Of a stretch of DNA of 37,691 bases, positions 25,501 through 34,076 are shown piece by piece. Made by a program: the position numbers and the translations under genes. The first letter of the stretch is position 1. Each line of letters begins with the position of its first letter. The notes under the pieces are model-generated. The model was not told the origin of the DNA, did not search any database, and saw nothing but the letters and a program-made list of their open reading frames with translations. Location of the stretch: NCBI GenBank assembly GCA_012798695.1, contig JAAZMR010000081.1:1-37691 (forward strand). Reading direction: 5' to 3'. This DNA is from Bacillota bacterium (GTDB taxonomy: Bacteria > Bacillota > Limnochordia > DTU087).

Positions 25501-26010
25501 ATGGTTCGGGTTAAGGTGAAGTTAGTTGGAATTGACCAAGTTGCCATGTGCCCAGTTGTGGTGATCACCGACATGGATGAGAAGAATTTCCTTCCGATCA
25601 TGGTGGGACCGGCCGAGGCCAGTGCAATAGCCATGGAGTTAGAAGGTATTAAGCCGCCCCGACCACTTACCCACGATCTAATGCGGGATTTGCTATCTAA
25701 GTTGGATGCCCAAGTGGATCAAGTGGTGATCTCGGACCTCAGGGATGAGACTTATTACGGTTCCATTGTCCTCAAGACGGTAGCAGGGACAGTCGAGATA
25801 GATGCCAGACCCAGTGATGCTATCGCGCTGGCTTTGCGTACCGAGAGTCCAATTTTCATCTCGGAGACGGTGGCTAATCAGGCTATGATTGCGGGTGGAG
25901 AGTCAGATGAAAGAGAAACCCCAGTGGGTAGTGATGACCGGGAAGCTGAAGAGTTTCGCCGTTTCCTAGATAATCTCACTCCAGAAGATTTCCGGCGACA
26001 TCTGCAATAG
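25501..26010 (+). CDS. Bifunctional nuclease (BFN) domain protein
   Basis: The 169-residue protein begins MVRVKVKLVGIDQVAMCPVVVITDMDEKNFLPIMVGPAEASAIAMELEGIKPPRPLTHDL, characteristic of the BFN (DUF151) family. SDLRDETYYGSIVL and IDARPSDAIALALRT follow. Plant homologues have RNase and DNase activity; bacterial roles are largely uncharacterised. A charged C-terminal tail (VGSDDREAEEFRRFLDNLTPEDFRRHL) resembles a UVR-like helical motif seen in some members. ATG 25501 has GAGAGG 8-9 bases upstream; the frame reaches back to GTG 25411, which lacks a ribosome binding site. A terminator follows. Confidence 0.88.
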   Translation: MVRVKVKLVGIDQVAMCPVVVITDMDEKNFLPIMVGPAEASAIAMELEGIKPPRPLTHDLMRDLLSKLDAQVDQVVISDLRDETYYGSIVLKTVAGTVEIDARPSDAIALALRTESPIFISETVANQAMIAGGESDERETPVGSDDREAEEFRRFLDNLTPEDFRRHLQ

Positions 26011-26050
26011 GATAATAGGTAGCCCGACAAAGCATTTAGTTATAAAGTCT

Positions 26051-26097
26051 GCCTCCCCTGTTCATACTGGAAAGGAAAGAACGGGGAGGCGATTTTT
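26051..26097 (+). terminator. Intrinsic terminator after the BFN gene
   Basis: GCCTCCCCtGTTC (26051-26063) pairs with GAACGGGGAGGC (26079-26090), 12 bp with one bulge, followed by GATTTTT. Confidence 0.85.
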
Positions 26098-26251
26098 GTG
26101 AAAAAGGCGCATGGTGGGTAGGTACCGGTAAGACATTTCAAACAGAGATTTTGCCCAAACTTTAGCTAGAAAAATAATCAGGTCTCGGCTAAAGGAGTTT
26201 ATGTTCGGGCAGCGAAGTTTTACAACTGGGCCGCCAAGGGAGTGGACGTAA

Positions 26252-26908
26252 ATGTTGATCGATACTAGACGGGTTCTGGCCGTGCGGTGCCCCAGATGTG
26301 GTCGGCTGGAATTGCGCGATTTCTATATGTTTGAGCTGGAAGGCACGGAACCTACCACCATCCACTGTCAGTGCGGATATACTCTCATGAGCATTGTCCG
26401 GTGCAGCCGCTTGTACAGAATACAGATCGGGTGCATCGTATGTGAGACAGTACATGAGCTGCTACTTGATGCCAAGAGTATGTTACATAATGATGCAGTA
26501 GTTGTCTACTGTCCGGAAAGTGATGTCGACCTAGGTGTCATTGGAGCCGCCCATCGAGTAGAGGAGCTGCTGGCAGCAGAAGGCGACATACTGGCGAATG
26601 TGGTGGGTCCAGGAGCAATAGAATCCGAATTCGTGAATATCGCCATTATGCGAGAGGTGCTAAGACAACTACAGAATTGGGCAGATAGGGGACAGCTATA
26701 CTGTGGTTGTGGTAATTACCACATGGAATTGGATCTCTTTCCGGAGAAGGTAGAGGTAGTATGTCCTAGTTGTGGTGGTACGTTGGTTATTTATGCTGAA
26801 CGGGAAGAAGACCTATCAGCGATGGAAGGATTACAAGAGGTTGTGCTGAAACGCGGGGCCTTTACATGCATTGATTCGGCCGATTTTCGGTACCGACACA
26901 GAGTATGA
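26252..26908 (+). CDS. Cysteine-rich zinc-ribbon protein, CpXC-like
   Basis: A 218-residue cytosolic protein with two cysteine clusters. The N-terminal cluster has CPRC (13-16), CQC (39-41), C51 and CIVC (61-64). The C-terminal cluster has CGC (151-153) and CPSC (171-174). The spacing suggests zinc ribbons similar to the CpXC domain family. A helical middle part (about 95-145) separates them. No enzymatic motif is seen and function is unknown. ATG 26252 follows AAGGGAGTGG. It lies 57 bp upstream of fba. Confidence 0.72.
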   Translation: MLIDTRRVLAVRCPRCGRLELRDFYMFELEGTEPTTIHCQCGYTLMSIVRCSRLYRIQIGCIVCETVHELLLDAKSMLHNDAVVVYCPESDVDLGVIGAAHRVEELLAAEGDILANVVGPGAIESEFVNIAIMREVLRQLQNWADRGQLYCGCGNYHMELDLFPEKVEVVCPSCGGTLVIYAEREEDLSAMEGLQEVVLKRGAFTCIDSADFRYRHRV

Positions 26909-26965
26909 TATCATAGTGAAGGGATCATGGGATGATATGGGCCCAGTTGGTAGGAGGAGAAGAAT

Positions 26966-27820
26966 TTGGCCTTAGTAACAGTCGCGGAACTAGCCCGCGC
27001 GGCAGCCGAAGGTGGCTATGCCGTAGGAGCTTTTAACCTAAACAATATGGAAATCCTGCAAGCCGTCATTGCGGCTGCCGAAGAAGAGCGATCCCCGGTG
27101 ATCTTGCAGGCAAGTCAGGGTGGCCTCAAATATGCCGGTATTGACTATATCGTAGCTATGGCGCGAGTAGCTGCAGAGAGTGCCTCAGTGCCGGTTGCCC
27201 TAAACTTAGACCATGGAACTAGCTTCGCACAGGCCATGCAGTGTATACGCCAGGGGTTTTCTGCTGTCATGGTTGATGGCTCTAAGTTACCTTTTGAAGA
27301 AAACATTGCTTTAGTAAAACGAGTTGCGGATGTGGCTCATGCTGTAGGTGTTTCCGTGGAAGCTGAATTGGGCAAAATCGGAGGTACTGAAGATGACATC
27401 ATAGTAGCGGAACGGGAAGCAACCATGACCGATCCGCAAGAAGCCGCCGAATTTGTCAAGAGAGCTCAGCCAGATCTCTTGGCTGTGGCCATAGGTACGG
27501 CCCATGGAGTTTACAGGGGGGAGCCGCGACTAGACTTTGAGCGTTTGACTAGTATCAAGAATAAAGTCGATATTCCGCTAGTCTTGCACGGAGCATCGGG
27601 AGTCCCTGATGAGGCTATTCGTAAAGCCTGCCAAATCGGGATCAGCAAGATCAATATTGATACGGAACTGCGGGTGGCATTTTCCGGAGCCGTCCGGAAA
27701 ACTCTCAAGGACAACCCCGGCGAGATCGATCCCCGCAAAATCATTGGCCCAGCCAGGGAAGCGATGCAACAGGTTGTAAGGGAGAAAATGCGTTTGTTTG
27801 GCTGTTCTGGGAAAGCATAA
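26966..27820 (+). CDS. fba: Class II fructose-bisphosphate aldolase
   Basis: This zinc-dependent aldolase cleaves fructose 1,6-bisphosphate to DHAP and glyceraldehyde 3-phosphate. It has 284 residues. The catalytic aspartate 82 and zinc ligand His83 are in LNLDHGTSF. The EAELGKIGG motif (132-140), His180 in IGTAHGVY and His208 in LHGASG complete the metal site. Start TTG 26966 has TAGGAGGAG seven bases upstream. A tagatose-bisphosphate aldolase specificity cannot be excluded by eye. Confidence 0.95.
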   Translation: MALVTVAELARAAAEGGYAVGAFNLNNMEILQAVIAAAEEERSPVILQASQGGLKYAGIDYIVAMARVAAESASVPVALNLDHGTSFAQAMQCIRQGFSAVMVDGSKLPFEENIALVKRVADVAHAVGVSVEAELGKIGGTEDDIIVAEREATMTDPQEAAEFVKRAQPDLLAVAIGTAHGVYRGEPRLDFERLTSIKNKVDIPLVLHGASGVPDEAIRKACQIGISKINIDTELRVAFSGAVRKTLKDNPGEIDPRKIIGPAREAMQQVVREKMRLFGCSGKA

Positions 27821-27827
27821 GAGGATT

Positions 27828-27850
27828 GGAGCGGGCTAATCACCCGCTCC
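27828..27850 (+). terminator. Hairpin after fba
   Basis: GGAGCGGG/CCCGCTCC is a perfect 8-bp stem with a 7-nt loop. CCATTGATT follows instead of a T-tract, so it may be a weak or factor-assisted terminator. Confidence 0.5.
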
Positions 27851-28060
27851 CCATTGATTACTGAGCCTGCCATCATGCTTGATGTAGCCAACATTGTCTC
27901 AAGTACTCCCCTGCTTATTAATTCAAATATTATCCTGCATATATATGGTATTAGACCTGCATTACCTTCTTAGGAATAAGAGGCACTGCCTTGTTAAGCA
28001 CAATAATCCTACTGTTCTGATTAGATGCAATTCAGCGTATAAGGGTTAAGGAGTGGAACT

Positions 28061-29332
28061 ATGAACATTTCGCAACTGGAAGAGAAAACGGCGGCCGAGT
28101 TACAGGAAATCGCCAAAGATCTGGAGATTCCGGGATATACTCGGTTTCGTAAACGGGAGCTGATATTCGAAATACTGAAAGCTGAGACCAACAAAGAAGG
28201 ACTCATGTTCAAAGATGGTGTATTGGAGATCTTGCCCGATGGTTATGGTTTTCTCCGGGTAGATGGGTATACCCCCAGTAATGACGATGTATACATTTCG
28301 CCATCTCAGATTCGACGATTCAATTTGCGTACCGGGGATGTGGTCCTGGGACAAGTGCGATCTCCCAAAGATAATGAACGTTACTATGCTCTGCTTAGAG
28401 TGGTGGCAGTAAATAGCCTAGACCCTGAGAAAGCTACACGCCGGCCCAGCTTCGAAGATCTCACTCCCATTTATCCTCGTGAACGTTTGCGTTTGGAAGT
28501 CTCACAGGAAGATACGGCCACTCGGCTCATCGATGTAGTGGCACCCTTAGGCAAAGGGCAAAGAGGGCTAATTGTCGCGCCACCGAAGGCAGGGAAAACT
28601 ACAGTACTCAAGAAGATAGCTAATAGTGTGACTCATAATCATGACGAAGTCGAGCTGATGGTCCTTTTGATCGATGAGCGGCCTGAGGAAGTCACAGACA
28701 TGCAGCGTTCTGTGGACGGAGAAGTTGTCAGCTCCACTTTTGACGAGCCACCGGAAAACCATGTGCGGGTAGCTGACATGGTGCTGGAGAGAGCCAAGCG
28801 ATTGGTGGAACACGGCAAGGATGTTGTAATCTTACTGGATAGTATCACTCGTTTGGCGAGGGCTCATAACTTGGTAGTACCCCCGAGTGGGCGCACACTG
28901 TCGGGCGGAGTTGACCCAGCTGCTTTACATCGCCCGAAACGCTTTTTTGGCGCCGCTAGAAAATTGGAGGAGGGCGGCAGCTTAACCATACTTGCGACAG
29001 CCCTGATTGAAACTGGTTCACGTATGGATGATGTCATCTATGAGGAATTCAAGGGTACGGGCAACATGGAGCTTCACCTAGACCGTCGTCTTGCCGAGCG
29101 GCGTATTTTCCCGGCCATTGATATTTATCGCTCTGGTACACGCAAAGAGGAATTACTGCTGGCTGAACGAGAGTTGGAAATGATGTGGCTCCTACGGAAG
29201 GCTTTCAGTTCCGTTGGGACAGCAGAAACCACAGATATCTTAATTGATCGCATCGTGCATACCAAATCTAATGCAGAACTGATGGATATTGTCATTAATT
29301 CGACTTTCGCTGAAAATGTCCGCTCATCGTGA
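28061..29332 (+). CDS. rho: Transcription termination factor Rho
   Basis: This hexameric RNA helicase ends untranslated transcripts. The 423-residue protein has an N-terminal Rho_N helix bundle (1-50) and an RNA-binding cold-shock-like fold with [15 protein letters not shown] and [12 protein letters not shown]. The RecA-like motor has Walker [16 protein letters not shown], Walker [17 protein letters not shown], the Q loop [13 protein letters not shown], and the secondary-channel [16 protein letters not shown] 28061 has AAGGAG upstream. The 240-bp spacer after fba contains AT-rich sequence with possible but not convincing promoters. Confidence 0.97.
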   Translation: MNISQLEEKTAAELQEIAKDLEIPGYTRFRKRELIFEILKAETNKEGLMFKDGVLEILPDGYGFLRVDGYTPSNDDVYISPSQIRRFNLRTGDVVLGQVRSPKDNERYYALLRVVAVNSLDPEKATRRPSFEDLTPIYPRERLRLEVSQEDTATRLIDVVAPLGKGQRGLIVAPPKAGKTTVLKKIANSVTHNHDEVELMVLLIDERPEEVTDMQRSVDGEVVSSTFDEPPENHVRVADMVLERAKRLVEHGKDVVILLDSITRLARAHNLVVPPSGRTLSGGVDPAALHRPKRFFGAARKLEEGGSLTILATALIETGSRMDDVIYEEFKGTGNMELHLDRRLAERRIFPAIDIYRSGTRKEELLLAERELEMMWLLRKAFSSVGTAETTDILIDRIVHTKSNAELMDIVINSTFAENVRSS

Positions 29333-29366
29333 TAGGCTGCTGGGTGAATGGATTATGCACTCAACC

Positions 29367-29389
29367 AGGTCTTTAGAGTGAAAAGACCT
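29367..29389 (+). other. Hairpin downstream of rho
   Basis: AGGTCTTT/AAAGACCT is an 8-bp perfect stem with a 7-nt loop, 35 bp after the rho stop and without a following T-tract. The remaining 160 bp before the next gene show nothing I can assign. Confidence 0.4.
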
Positions 29390-29553
29390 AGAGACTGATC
29401 GCAGTTTGGGCTGGAAGTTTTCCGCTTAGCCCAAAGCATTGAGCGATTGACGTGTCTAGCTGGGCAGATAGACCCATAGATTAATATTCCAGCAAAAAGA
29501 GGATTTAGACATAACTGACAAGAAGTTAACAAAACGGATTCTATTGGATTGGG

Positions 29554-30654
29554 GTGGGAGCATTGGACGACAACCACAGCAATCGCTGGCGTCCGGGATG
29601 GACCCTACTATTGTTGCTGATTTTTGTCGCTTTGACTGTTACAGATGAAAGCTCGAGATTGACTTCTGATTCTCCGGTGTATTTTACTTGGAATCAGAAC
29701 CTGCTGGGCGTATCTAACCAAGGTGGCCCCGATCCGCTGGATCTCGAATTTGCCGGCATGTGGCCAAGTGAGGACGATCAAAACCTTGCCTTAGCGGTTA
29801 GTGGAGATGGTACTCAATTGGTTGCTTTAGAATCTATAGAATCTTTGACAGAGGGAGACCTGGTTAACGAAGTGGCGGAAGTGGTATTAGAGGAACCACC
29901 GGAAGAACCAGAACCGCCCAAACCTAAACCTTTGACACTTACTCATGTTGTAGAGTCAGGTCAAACCCTATGGGATATTGCCAAATTGTACGATATTGAT
30001 ATAGACACAATCGTGGCCGCCAATGAGCTTAATGATCCACAGCGTTTGCAGGTCGGCCAGAACTTGACGATTCTGACAGTCAAGGGAGCTTTACATACGG
30101 TAAGACCAGGAGATAGTGTTTGGGATATTGCCCGAGCCTATCAGGTCAAGACACAGGAAATCGTAGAAGCCAATGAGCTCTTGAATCCGGCATCCTTACG
30201 AGTTGGGCAGAGGCTGGTGATCCCCGGAGCACAGGCGGTCGCCGCTCAGCGATATCAGCTGGTGGCTTCTAATGGCCAGTTGCGTCGAGCCTTCAATTGG
30301 CCGGCACAGGGACGGATATCCTCTCGCTACGGTACCCGCTGGGGTAGAATGCACTATGGGCTTGACTTGGCAGTATCCACCGGTACACCGGTGAGAGCAG
30401 CGGCGGATGGGCGTGTTACATGGAGTGGCGCTAGAGGAACATATGGCAATTTAGTGATCATCGATCATGGCCATAAGATAGAGACCAGATATGCCCACAA
30501 TTCTCGGTTAGCAGTGAGGGTAGGAGATAGTGTAAAGCGGGGACAGGTGATTGCCCATAGCGGCAACACCGGGCGTTCTACAGGACCCCATATTCATTTC
30601 GAAATTCGGTATCGAGGGAAAGCGGTAGACCCAGAGAAGTACCTAATGCGCTAA
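29554..30654 (+). CDS. LysM-LysM-M23 peptidase (cell-wall endopeptidase)
   Basis: This is a membrane-anchored or secreted peptidoglycan hydrolase. A hydrophobic helix at about residues 17-30 is followed by a variable acidic region and a proline-rich linker (EEPPEEPEPPKPKP). LysM repeats follow at about 130-173 (THVVESGQTLWDIAKLYDID) and 178-223 (HTVRPGDSVWDIARAYQV). The C-terminal M23 domain (about 250-366) has the zinc ligands in HYGLDLA, the catalytic histidine in RYAHNS and the HIHFE motif. All catalytic residues are present, so it should be an active endopeptidase rather than a scaffolding relative. The start is uncertain: GTG 29554 or TTG 29563. Confidence 0.93.
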   Translation: MGALDDNHSNRWRPGWTLLLLLIFVALTVTDESSRLTSDSPVYFTWNQNLLGVSNQGGPDPLDLEFAGMWPSEDDQNLALAVSGDGTQLVALESIESLTEGDLVNEVAEVVLEEPPEEPEPPKPKPLTLTHVVESGQTLWDIAKLYDIDIDTIVAANELNDPQRLQVGQNLTILTVKGALHTVRPGDSVWDIARAYQVKTQEIVEANELLNPASLRVGQRLVIPGAQAVAAQRYQLVASNGQLRRAFNWPAQGRISSRYGTRWGRMHYGLDLAVSTGTPVRAAADGRVTWSGARGTYGNLVIIDHGHKIETRYAHNSRLAVRVGDSVKRGQVIAHSGNTGRSTGPHIHFEIRYRGKAVDPEKYLMR

Positions 30655-30705
30655 CGGCTGGGAAGAAATACAAGTTAGGTGGCCAAAGCAAGAGAACTAG
30701 GTAGC

Positions 30706-30734
30706 TTGCACCCCTATACTCGCCATGTTATAAT
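30706..30734 (+). promoter_or_regulatory. Sigma-A promoter of rpmE
   Basis: TTGCAC (30706-30711), exactly 17 bp, then TATAAT (30729-30734). Transcription would start near 30741, 40 nt before ATG. Confidence 0.85.
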
Positions 30735-30780
30735 TCATTAGTATGTATCGGTAGGTTGAATGGGAAAGAGGTGACAGGCC

Positions 30781-30990
30781 ATGAAAGCGGAAATTCATCC
30801 AAAGTATGAGCAGACGACAGTTACCTGTGCCTGTGGTGCTAGCTTTGAGACTGGTTCCACTCGGGAGAATCTGAGGGTGGAAATCTGTTCCCAGTGCCAC
30901 CCTTTTTATACAGGACAGAGACAAAAACTGGTTGATAGTGGTGGGCGCGTCGAACGGTTCCGACGCAAGTACAATCTGCCCGAAGAGTAG
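30781..30990 (+). CDS. rpmE: 50S ribosomal protein L31, zinc-binding type
   Basis: The 69-residue protein has the four-cysteine zinc site of the C+ form (Cys16, Cys18, Cys36, Cys39) and the typical N-terminus MKAEIHPKY and signature HPFYTGQ. It sits at the subunit interface of the ribosome. C+ L31 also stores zinc and is replaced by a C- paralogue under zinc limitation in some bacteria; no paralogue is in this window. ATG 30781 follows AGAGGTGA. It is a single-gene unit with its own promoter and terminator. Confidence 0.97.
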   Translation: MKAEIHPKYEQTTVTCACGASFETGSTRENLRVEICSQCHPFYTGQRQKLVDSGGRVERFRRKYNLPEE

Positions 30991-31021
30991 CATCAGGGCA
31001 GGTCAGACCATCTATGCATTC

Positions 31022-31047
31022 AAAAGCAGGCATGTCCTGCTTTTTTT
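31022..31047 (+). terminator. Intrinsic terminator of rpmE
   Basis: AAAAGCAGG (31022-31030) pairs with CCTGCTTTT (31036-31044), with a 5-nt loop and a T-tract to 31047. Confidence 0.92.
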
Positions 31048-31100
31048 GTTGGCTTAGATTGGCAAGAATATCACTAAGGGTAGTCTTGAGGTGATTGCAC

Positions 31101-32072
31101 TTGCTTCTTATTGGCGATGTTGCTGTAAAAACCCCCGTGGCCCTTGCCCCCATGGCAGGTGTCACCGATTCCACCTTTCGATCCATTGCCAAGAGGATGG
31201 GCGCAGGGCTGGTTACTACTGAGATGGTGAGTTCGCGAGGACTTGCATATGGCAATGAGCGAACTAAGGAGCTTCTAGCATTTACAGAAGAAGAGCGGCC
31301 TATAGCGATACAGTTATTCGGTTCTGAGCCTGAAATCATGGGCAAGGCGGCACGGCTGGTCTCGGTGCTGCGCCCTGATCTCATTGATATCAATATGGGA
31401 TGTCCGACACCGAAGATAGTCAAGAATGGTGATGGAGCGGCTCTGATGTTGGATCCAGATAAGGCGGCACGGGTGGTGGAGAGTGTCGTCAGCAATTCCA
31501 CTTGTCCAGTCACCGTGAAGCTGCGCCGGGGTTGGGATGAGAAGTCGCTTTCAGTAGTGGAATTGGCCCCCCTACTAGTTCAGGCAGGTGCTGCATCATT
31601 GACTGTCCATGGTCGCTACCGGGAACAGTTCTATCGGGGCCAGGCTGATTGGGAGTGTGTGGCGGCCGTGAAGGGGGTAGTTGACGTGCCAGTATGGGGC
31701 AATGGCGACGTGGATACACCTGATGCGACTCTTCGGCTGTTGCGACGAACCGGATGTGATGGAGTCATGATCGGGCGTGGGGCTCTGGGGAATCCCTGGA
31801 TATTTAGAGAGGTGGTTCATTACTTACGCCGAGGAGAGTACTTACCGAAACCGACTCTGAGGGATAGGGTTGAGTTAGCACTATCTCATTTAGAACAACA
31901 GGCTATGCTGAAGGGTGAGTACATGGCTATACGCACGATGCGCCCCCAACTGGCCTGGTACAGCAAGGGATTTCCGCAAGCAGCAGCTATTCGCCATCAC
32001 ATAAACAGGGCTGGCACAGTTAATGAGGTCAGGGCCCTTTTTGAAAGCTGCCTAAAAGTGGACGTACAGTAG
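31101..32072 (+). CDS. dusB: tRNA-dihydrouridine synthase, DusB type
   Basis: This FMN-dependent reductase makes dihydrouridine in the tRNA D-loop. The TIM barrel begins VALAPMAGVTDSTFRSIAKRMGAGL. The catalytic cysteine is in DINMGCPTPKIVKNGDGAALM. FMN and substrate residues are in TVKLRRGWDE and TVHGRYREQFYRGQADW, and the phosphate-binding GNGDVDTPD and GVMIGRGALGNPWIF follow. From TTG 31101 it has 323 residues, as expected. That start is seven bases from GAGGTG, while TTG 31095 is too close. The C-terminal helical RNA-binding domain is complete. Confidence 0.95.
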   Translation: MLLIGDVAVKTPVALAPMAGVTDSTFRSIAKRMGAGLVTTEMVSSRGLAYGNERTKELLAFTEEERPIAIQLFGSEPEIMGKAARLVSVLRPDLIDINMGCPTPKIVKNGDGAALMLDPDKAARVVESVVSNSTCPVTVKLRRGWDEKSLSVVELAPLLVQAGAASLTVHGRYREQFYRGQADWECVAAVKGVVDVPVWGNGDVDTPDATLRLLRRTGCDGVMIGRGALGNPWIFREVVHYLRRGEYLPKPTLRDRVELALSHLEQQAMLKGEYMAIRTMRPQLAWYSKGFPQAAAIRHHINRAGTVNEVRALFESCLKVDVQ

Positions 32073-32216
32073 ATGTTTGCGTAAGAGTAGAAGAGGATAA
32101 ATATGAGGCAGCATCGCCCGAATAGGCAGAAGCGCAGAATAACGGGGAAGGCGGAACCATGTCAGCACCAAGGGGACTGAGGAGATGATCTTGACAGGAG
32201 GCAGCAAAGGCATAAG

Positions 32217-32234
32217 GAAGGCCATTCGGCCTTC
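32217..32234 (+). other. Short GC-rich hairpin after dusB
   Basis: GAAGGCC-attc-GGCCTTC, a perfect 7-bp stem with a tetraloop, followed by GTTAAT. It may be a weak terminator or a transcript-end stabiliser. Confidence 0.45.
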
Positions 32235-32301
32235 GTTAATAGTTGCTCTTTCAAAGGTCTACCCAGTATAAGCTGCTGTTATTTGGTCAAAAACGTGGTA
32301 G

Positions 32302-32338
32302 AAAGGCGATTCCGGAGTGATTGCGGTCGCCTTTTTTT
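32302..32338 (+). terminator. Intrinsic terminator downstream of dusB
   Basis: AAAGGCGA (32302-32309) pairs with TCGCCTTT (32327-32334), with T residues to 32338. It lies 230 bp past the dusB stop, so the transcript has a long 3' tail or a separate small RNA ends here. Confidence 0.85.
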
Positions 32339-32413
32339 GCTGTCTCGGCGGCCGCCCGTCAAGCATGTGACATTCATGTGCAAGCAACCTCACCCATTTT
32401 GTTATGTAAACCC

Positions 32414-32442
32414 TTGAAAGTAACGGTCAACTTTGGTAATAT
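32414..32442 (+). promoter_or_regulatory. Promoter of the regulator gene at 32507
   Basis: TTGAAA (32414-32419), a 17-bp spacer and TAATAT (32437-32442). Transcription would begin near 32449, inside or next to the palindrome at 32451. Confidence 0.6.
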
Positions 32443-32450
32443 ACGTTTGA

Positions 32451-32464
32451 GCACAACCTTGTGC
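32451..32464. promoter_or_regulatory. Palindromic operator candidate at the transcription start
   Basis: GCACAA-CC-TTGTGC, with 6-bp arms and a 2-bp spacer, lies where RNA polymerase would initiate. A repressor here would block transcription. Autoregulation by the product of the downstream gene is an inference. Confidence 0.5.
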
Positions 32465-32506
32465 ACATAGAAACAGTCAATATGGGTAAGCCTAAGGTGG
32501 AGTGAT

Positions 32507-33043
32507 ATGGATCTACTGCGGATTGGGGATAAACTAGTCAGCATAGGGCGGATACAGCGGACAGTAGATAAAATCCTACAGTTGCGGTCTCGAGGTCAAT
32601 CACAGCAAGAAGTATCCGAACAGGTAGGAGTTGACCGTACCTTCATATCGCGCTTGGAGGGCCTGGGAGAGGTGCGTAGAGGAGGCAGATTGGCCCTAAT
32701 TGGTTTCCCTATCGAAAATAAGGCGGAGATCGAGAGTATCGCTCGTCAGGAAGGAGTCGACTATTTGCTCGTCATGACCGATGATGAGCGCTGGGGATTT
32801 GCCCAGGATCGCAGTGGTGTTGAATTGGTCAACGAGCTGATGGTGATATTTTCCCGGTTGAGAGATTTTGATAATGTCATTTTCCTAGGCTCCGATATGC
32901 GGATTCGATTGGTAGAAGCAATGCTGGACTCCGGAGCAGTTCTAGGCATTGAACTAGGCAAATCACCCATACAGGAAGACAAATACGTGGATCCCAAAAA
33001 GCTGCAGGCAGTGATTCGTTCCTTAATGCACGATGTAGGATAG
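32507..33043 (+). CDS. Helix-turn-helix regulator heading the AAR-like cluster
   Basis: A 178-residue protein. The N-terminal 55 residues form a helix-turn-helix of Xre-like appearance (RTVDKILQLRSRGQSQQEVSEQVGVDRTFISRLEGLGEV). The C-terminal part has alternating strands and helices (RLALIGFPIENKAEIESIARQEGVDYLLVMTD, DNVIFLGSDMRIRLVEAMLDSGAVLGIEL) and looks like a small ligand-sensing or Rossmann-like domain. It has its own promoter with a palindrome at the start site. It is followed by the 'quinate dehydrogenase'-labelled gene after 58 bp. A transcription-factor role is inferred from the HTH. ATG 32507 has AAGGTGGAG upstream. Confidence 0.75.
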   Translation: MDLLRIGDKLVSIGRIQRTVDKILQLRSRGQSQQEVSEQVGVDRTFISRLEGLGEVRRGGRLALIGFPIENKAEIESIARQEGVDYLLVMTDDERWGFAQDRSGVELVNELMVIFSRLRDFDNVIFLGSDMRIRLVEAMLDSGAVLGIELGKSPIQEDKYVDPKKLQAVIRSLMHDVG

Positions 33044-33101
33044 CCCATAGCAGAAGCAATCTGCTTAGTGATGAGCCTAATTCATGGATGGAGGCATGTC
33101 T

Positions 33102-34019
33102 GTGAAACACGTGGTTAGCATTAGTATAGGGTCCTCTAAACGCGACCATAGGGCAGAGGTGGAAATCATGGGGGAGAAATTCCTCATTGAGCGCATTGGC
33201 ACGGATGGGGATATGGATCTGGCGGTAGAGCTGATTCGGGATCTAGATGGCAAGGTAGATGCCTTCGGTCTCGGTGGGATTGATATGTATATTTTTGCTG
33301 GGAATAGACGGTATACGATTCGTGATTCAAAGCGCTTCACGGCGGCAGCTCAGCAAACACCGATGGTAGACGGTTCAGGTCTCAAGAACAGCCTGGAAAG
33401 AAAAGTGGTGTCTTTTCTCAAAGACGATCTGGGTATGGAACTGAACCGGCGTCATCTGCTCCTGGTATCCGCAGTTGATCGATTTGGTATGGCTGAAGCC
33501 TTCGCAGAGGCAGGCTGTGACATGATTATCGGTGATCTGATGTTTGGTTTGGGGCTGCCGATTCCTTTACGAAGTCTGGGTGCACTAAGTGCCGTGGCTA
33601 GAGTGGCGGCTCCAATAGCGATACGGTTGCCCTTCCATCTGCTATATCCCACGGGAAGCAAGCAGGAACATTCGAAAAACAAGTACACCAAGTATTATGA
33701 GTGGGCCGAGATTATTGCCGGTGACTATCTTTTTATCAGTAGTCACATGCCGGATAATCTGCGGGGGAAGATAATAGTCACCAATACTGTAACTGAGCAA
33801 GATGTTGCTAGACTGCGACAAAAGGGTGTGCAGACACTAATTACCTCCACCCCCAACCTAGGTGGGCGCTCCTTTGGGACCAATGTTTTGGAGGCGGTGT
33901 TGGTGACACTGATTGGGAAACAACCAGATGCAATCGGGCCAGAAGATTATTTGAAGATGCTGGAAGCGGTGCAGTTCACTCCCCGGGTGGAGCATCTACA
34001 GCCTTCGCTTTCAGCCTGA
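33102..34019 (+). CDS. Protein of the 'quinate 5-dehydrogenase'-labelled family, function unproven
   Basis: A 305-residue cytosolic protein beginning KHVVSISIGSSKRDHRAEVEIMGEKFLIERIGTDGDM. I recognise it as resembling Bacillota proteins that databases call quinate 5-dehydrogenase. However, I see no canonical GxGxxG dinucleotide motif. Notable segments are DAFGLGGIDMYIFAGNRRYTIRD, LLVSAVDRFGMAEAFAEAGCDMIIGDLMFGLGLPIP, ISSHMPDNLRGKIIVTNTVTEQD and LITSTPNLGGRSFGTNVLEA. GTG 33102 is chosen because GGAGG (33090-33094) is seven bases upstream; ATG 33084 and ATG 33096 are poorly placed. The next gene starts 57 bp later. Confidence 0.7.
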   Translation: MKHVVSISIGSSKRDHRAEVEIMGEKFLIERIGTDGDMDLAVELIRDLDGKVDAFGLGGIDMYIFAGNRRYTIRDSKRFTAAAQQTPMVDGSGLKNSLERKVVSFLKDDLGMELNRRHLLLVSAVDRFGMAEAFAEAGCDMIIGDLMFGLGLPIPLRSLGALSAVARVAAPIAIRLPFHLLYPTGSKQEHSKNKYTKYYEWAEIIAGDYLFISSHMPDNLRGKIIVTNTVTEQDVARLRQKGVQTLITSTPNLGGRSFGTNVLEAVLVTLIGKQPDAIGPEDYLKMLEAVQFTPRVEHLQPSLSA

Positions 34020-34076
34020 AGGTTGGCTGGAGTGAAGCACCGATCCTAATTCGCTGGGTAGTTGGGGTGATGGTTC

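Larger units (their letters stand above)
32073..32506. other. 434-bp spacer after dusB
   Basis: It contains two plus-strand hairpins (separate entries), the promoter and an operator candidate of the next gene. A 25-codon ORF at 32103-32180 has a possible AGAAGAGG site, but nothing else supports it. Otherwise I see nothing assignable. Confidence 0.5.

Noticed and set aside
27990-28020. Rex operator upstream of rho
   Set aside because: TTGTTAA is followed by AATAA rather than the TTAACAA half-site, so the palindrome is incomplete.
32103-32180. 25-codon ORF after dusB
   Set aside because: It has a possible ribosome binding site but is too short and compositionally unremarkable to support as a gene.
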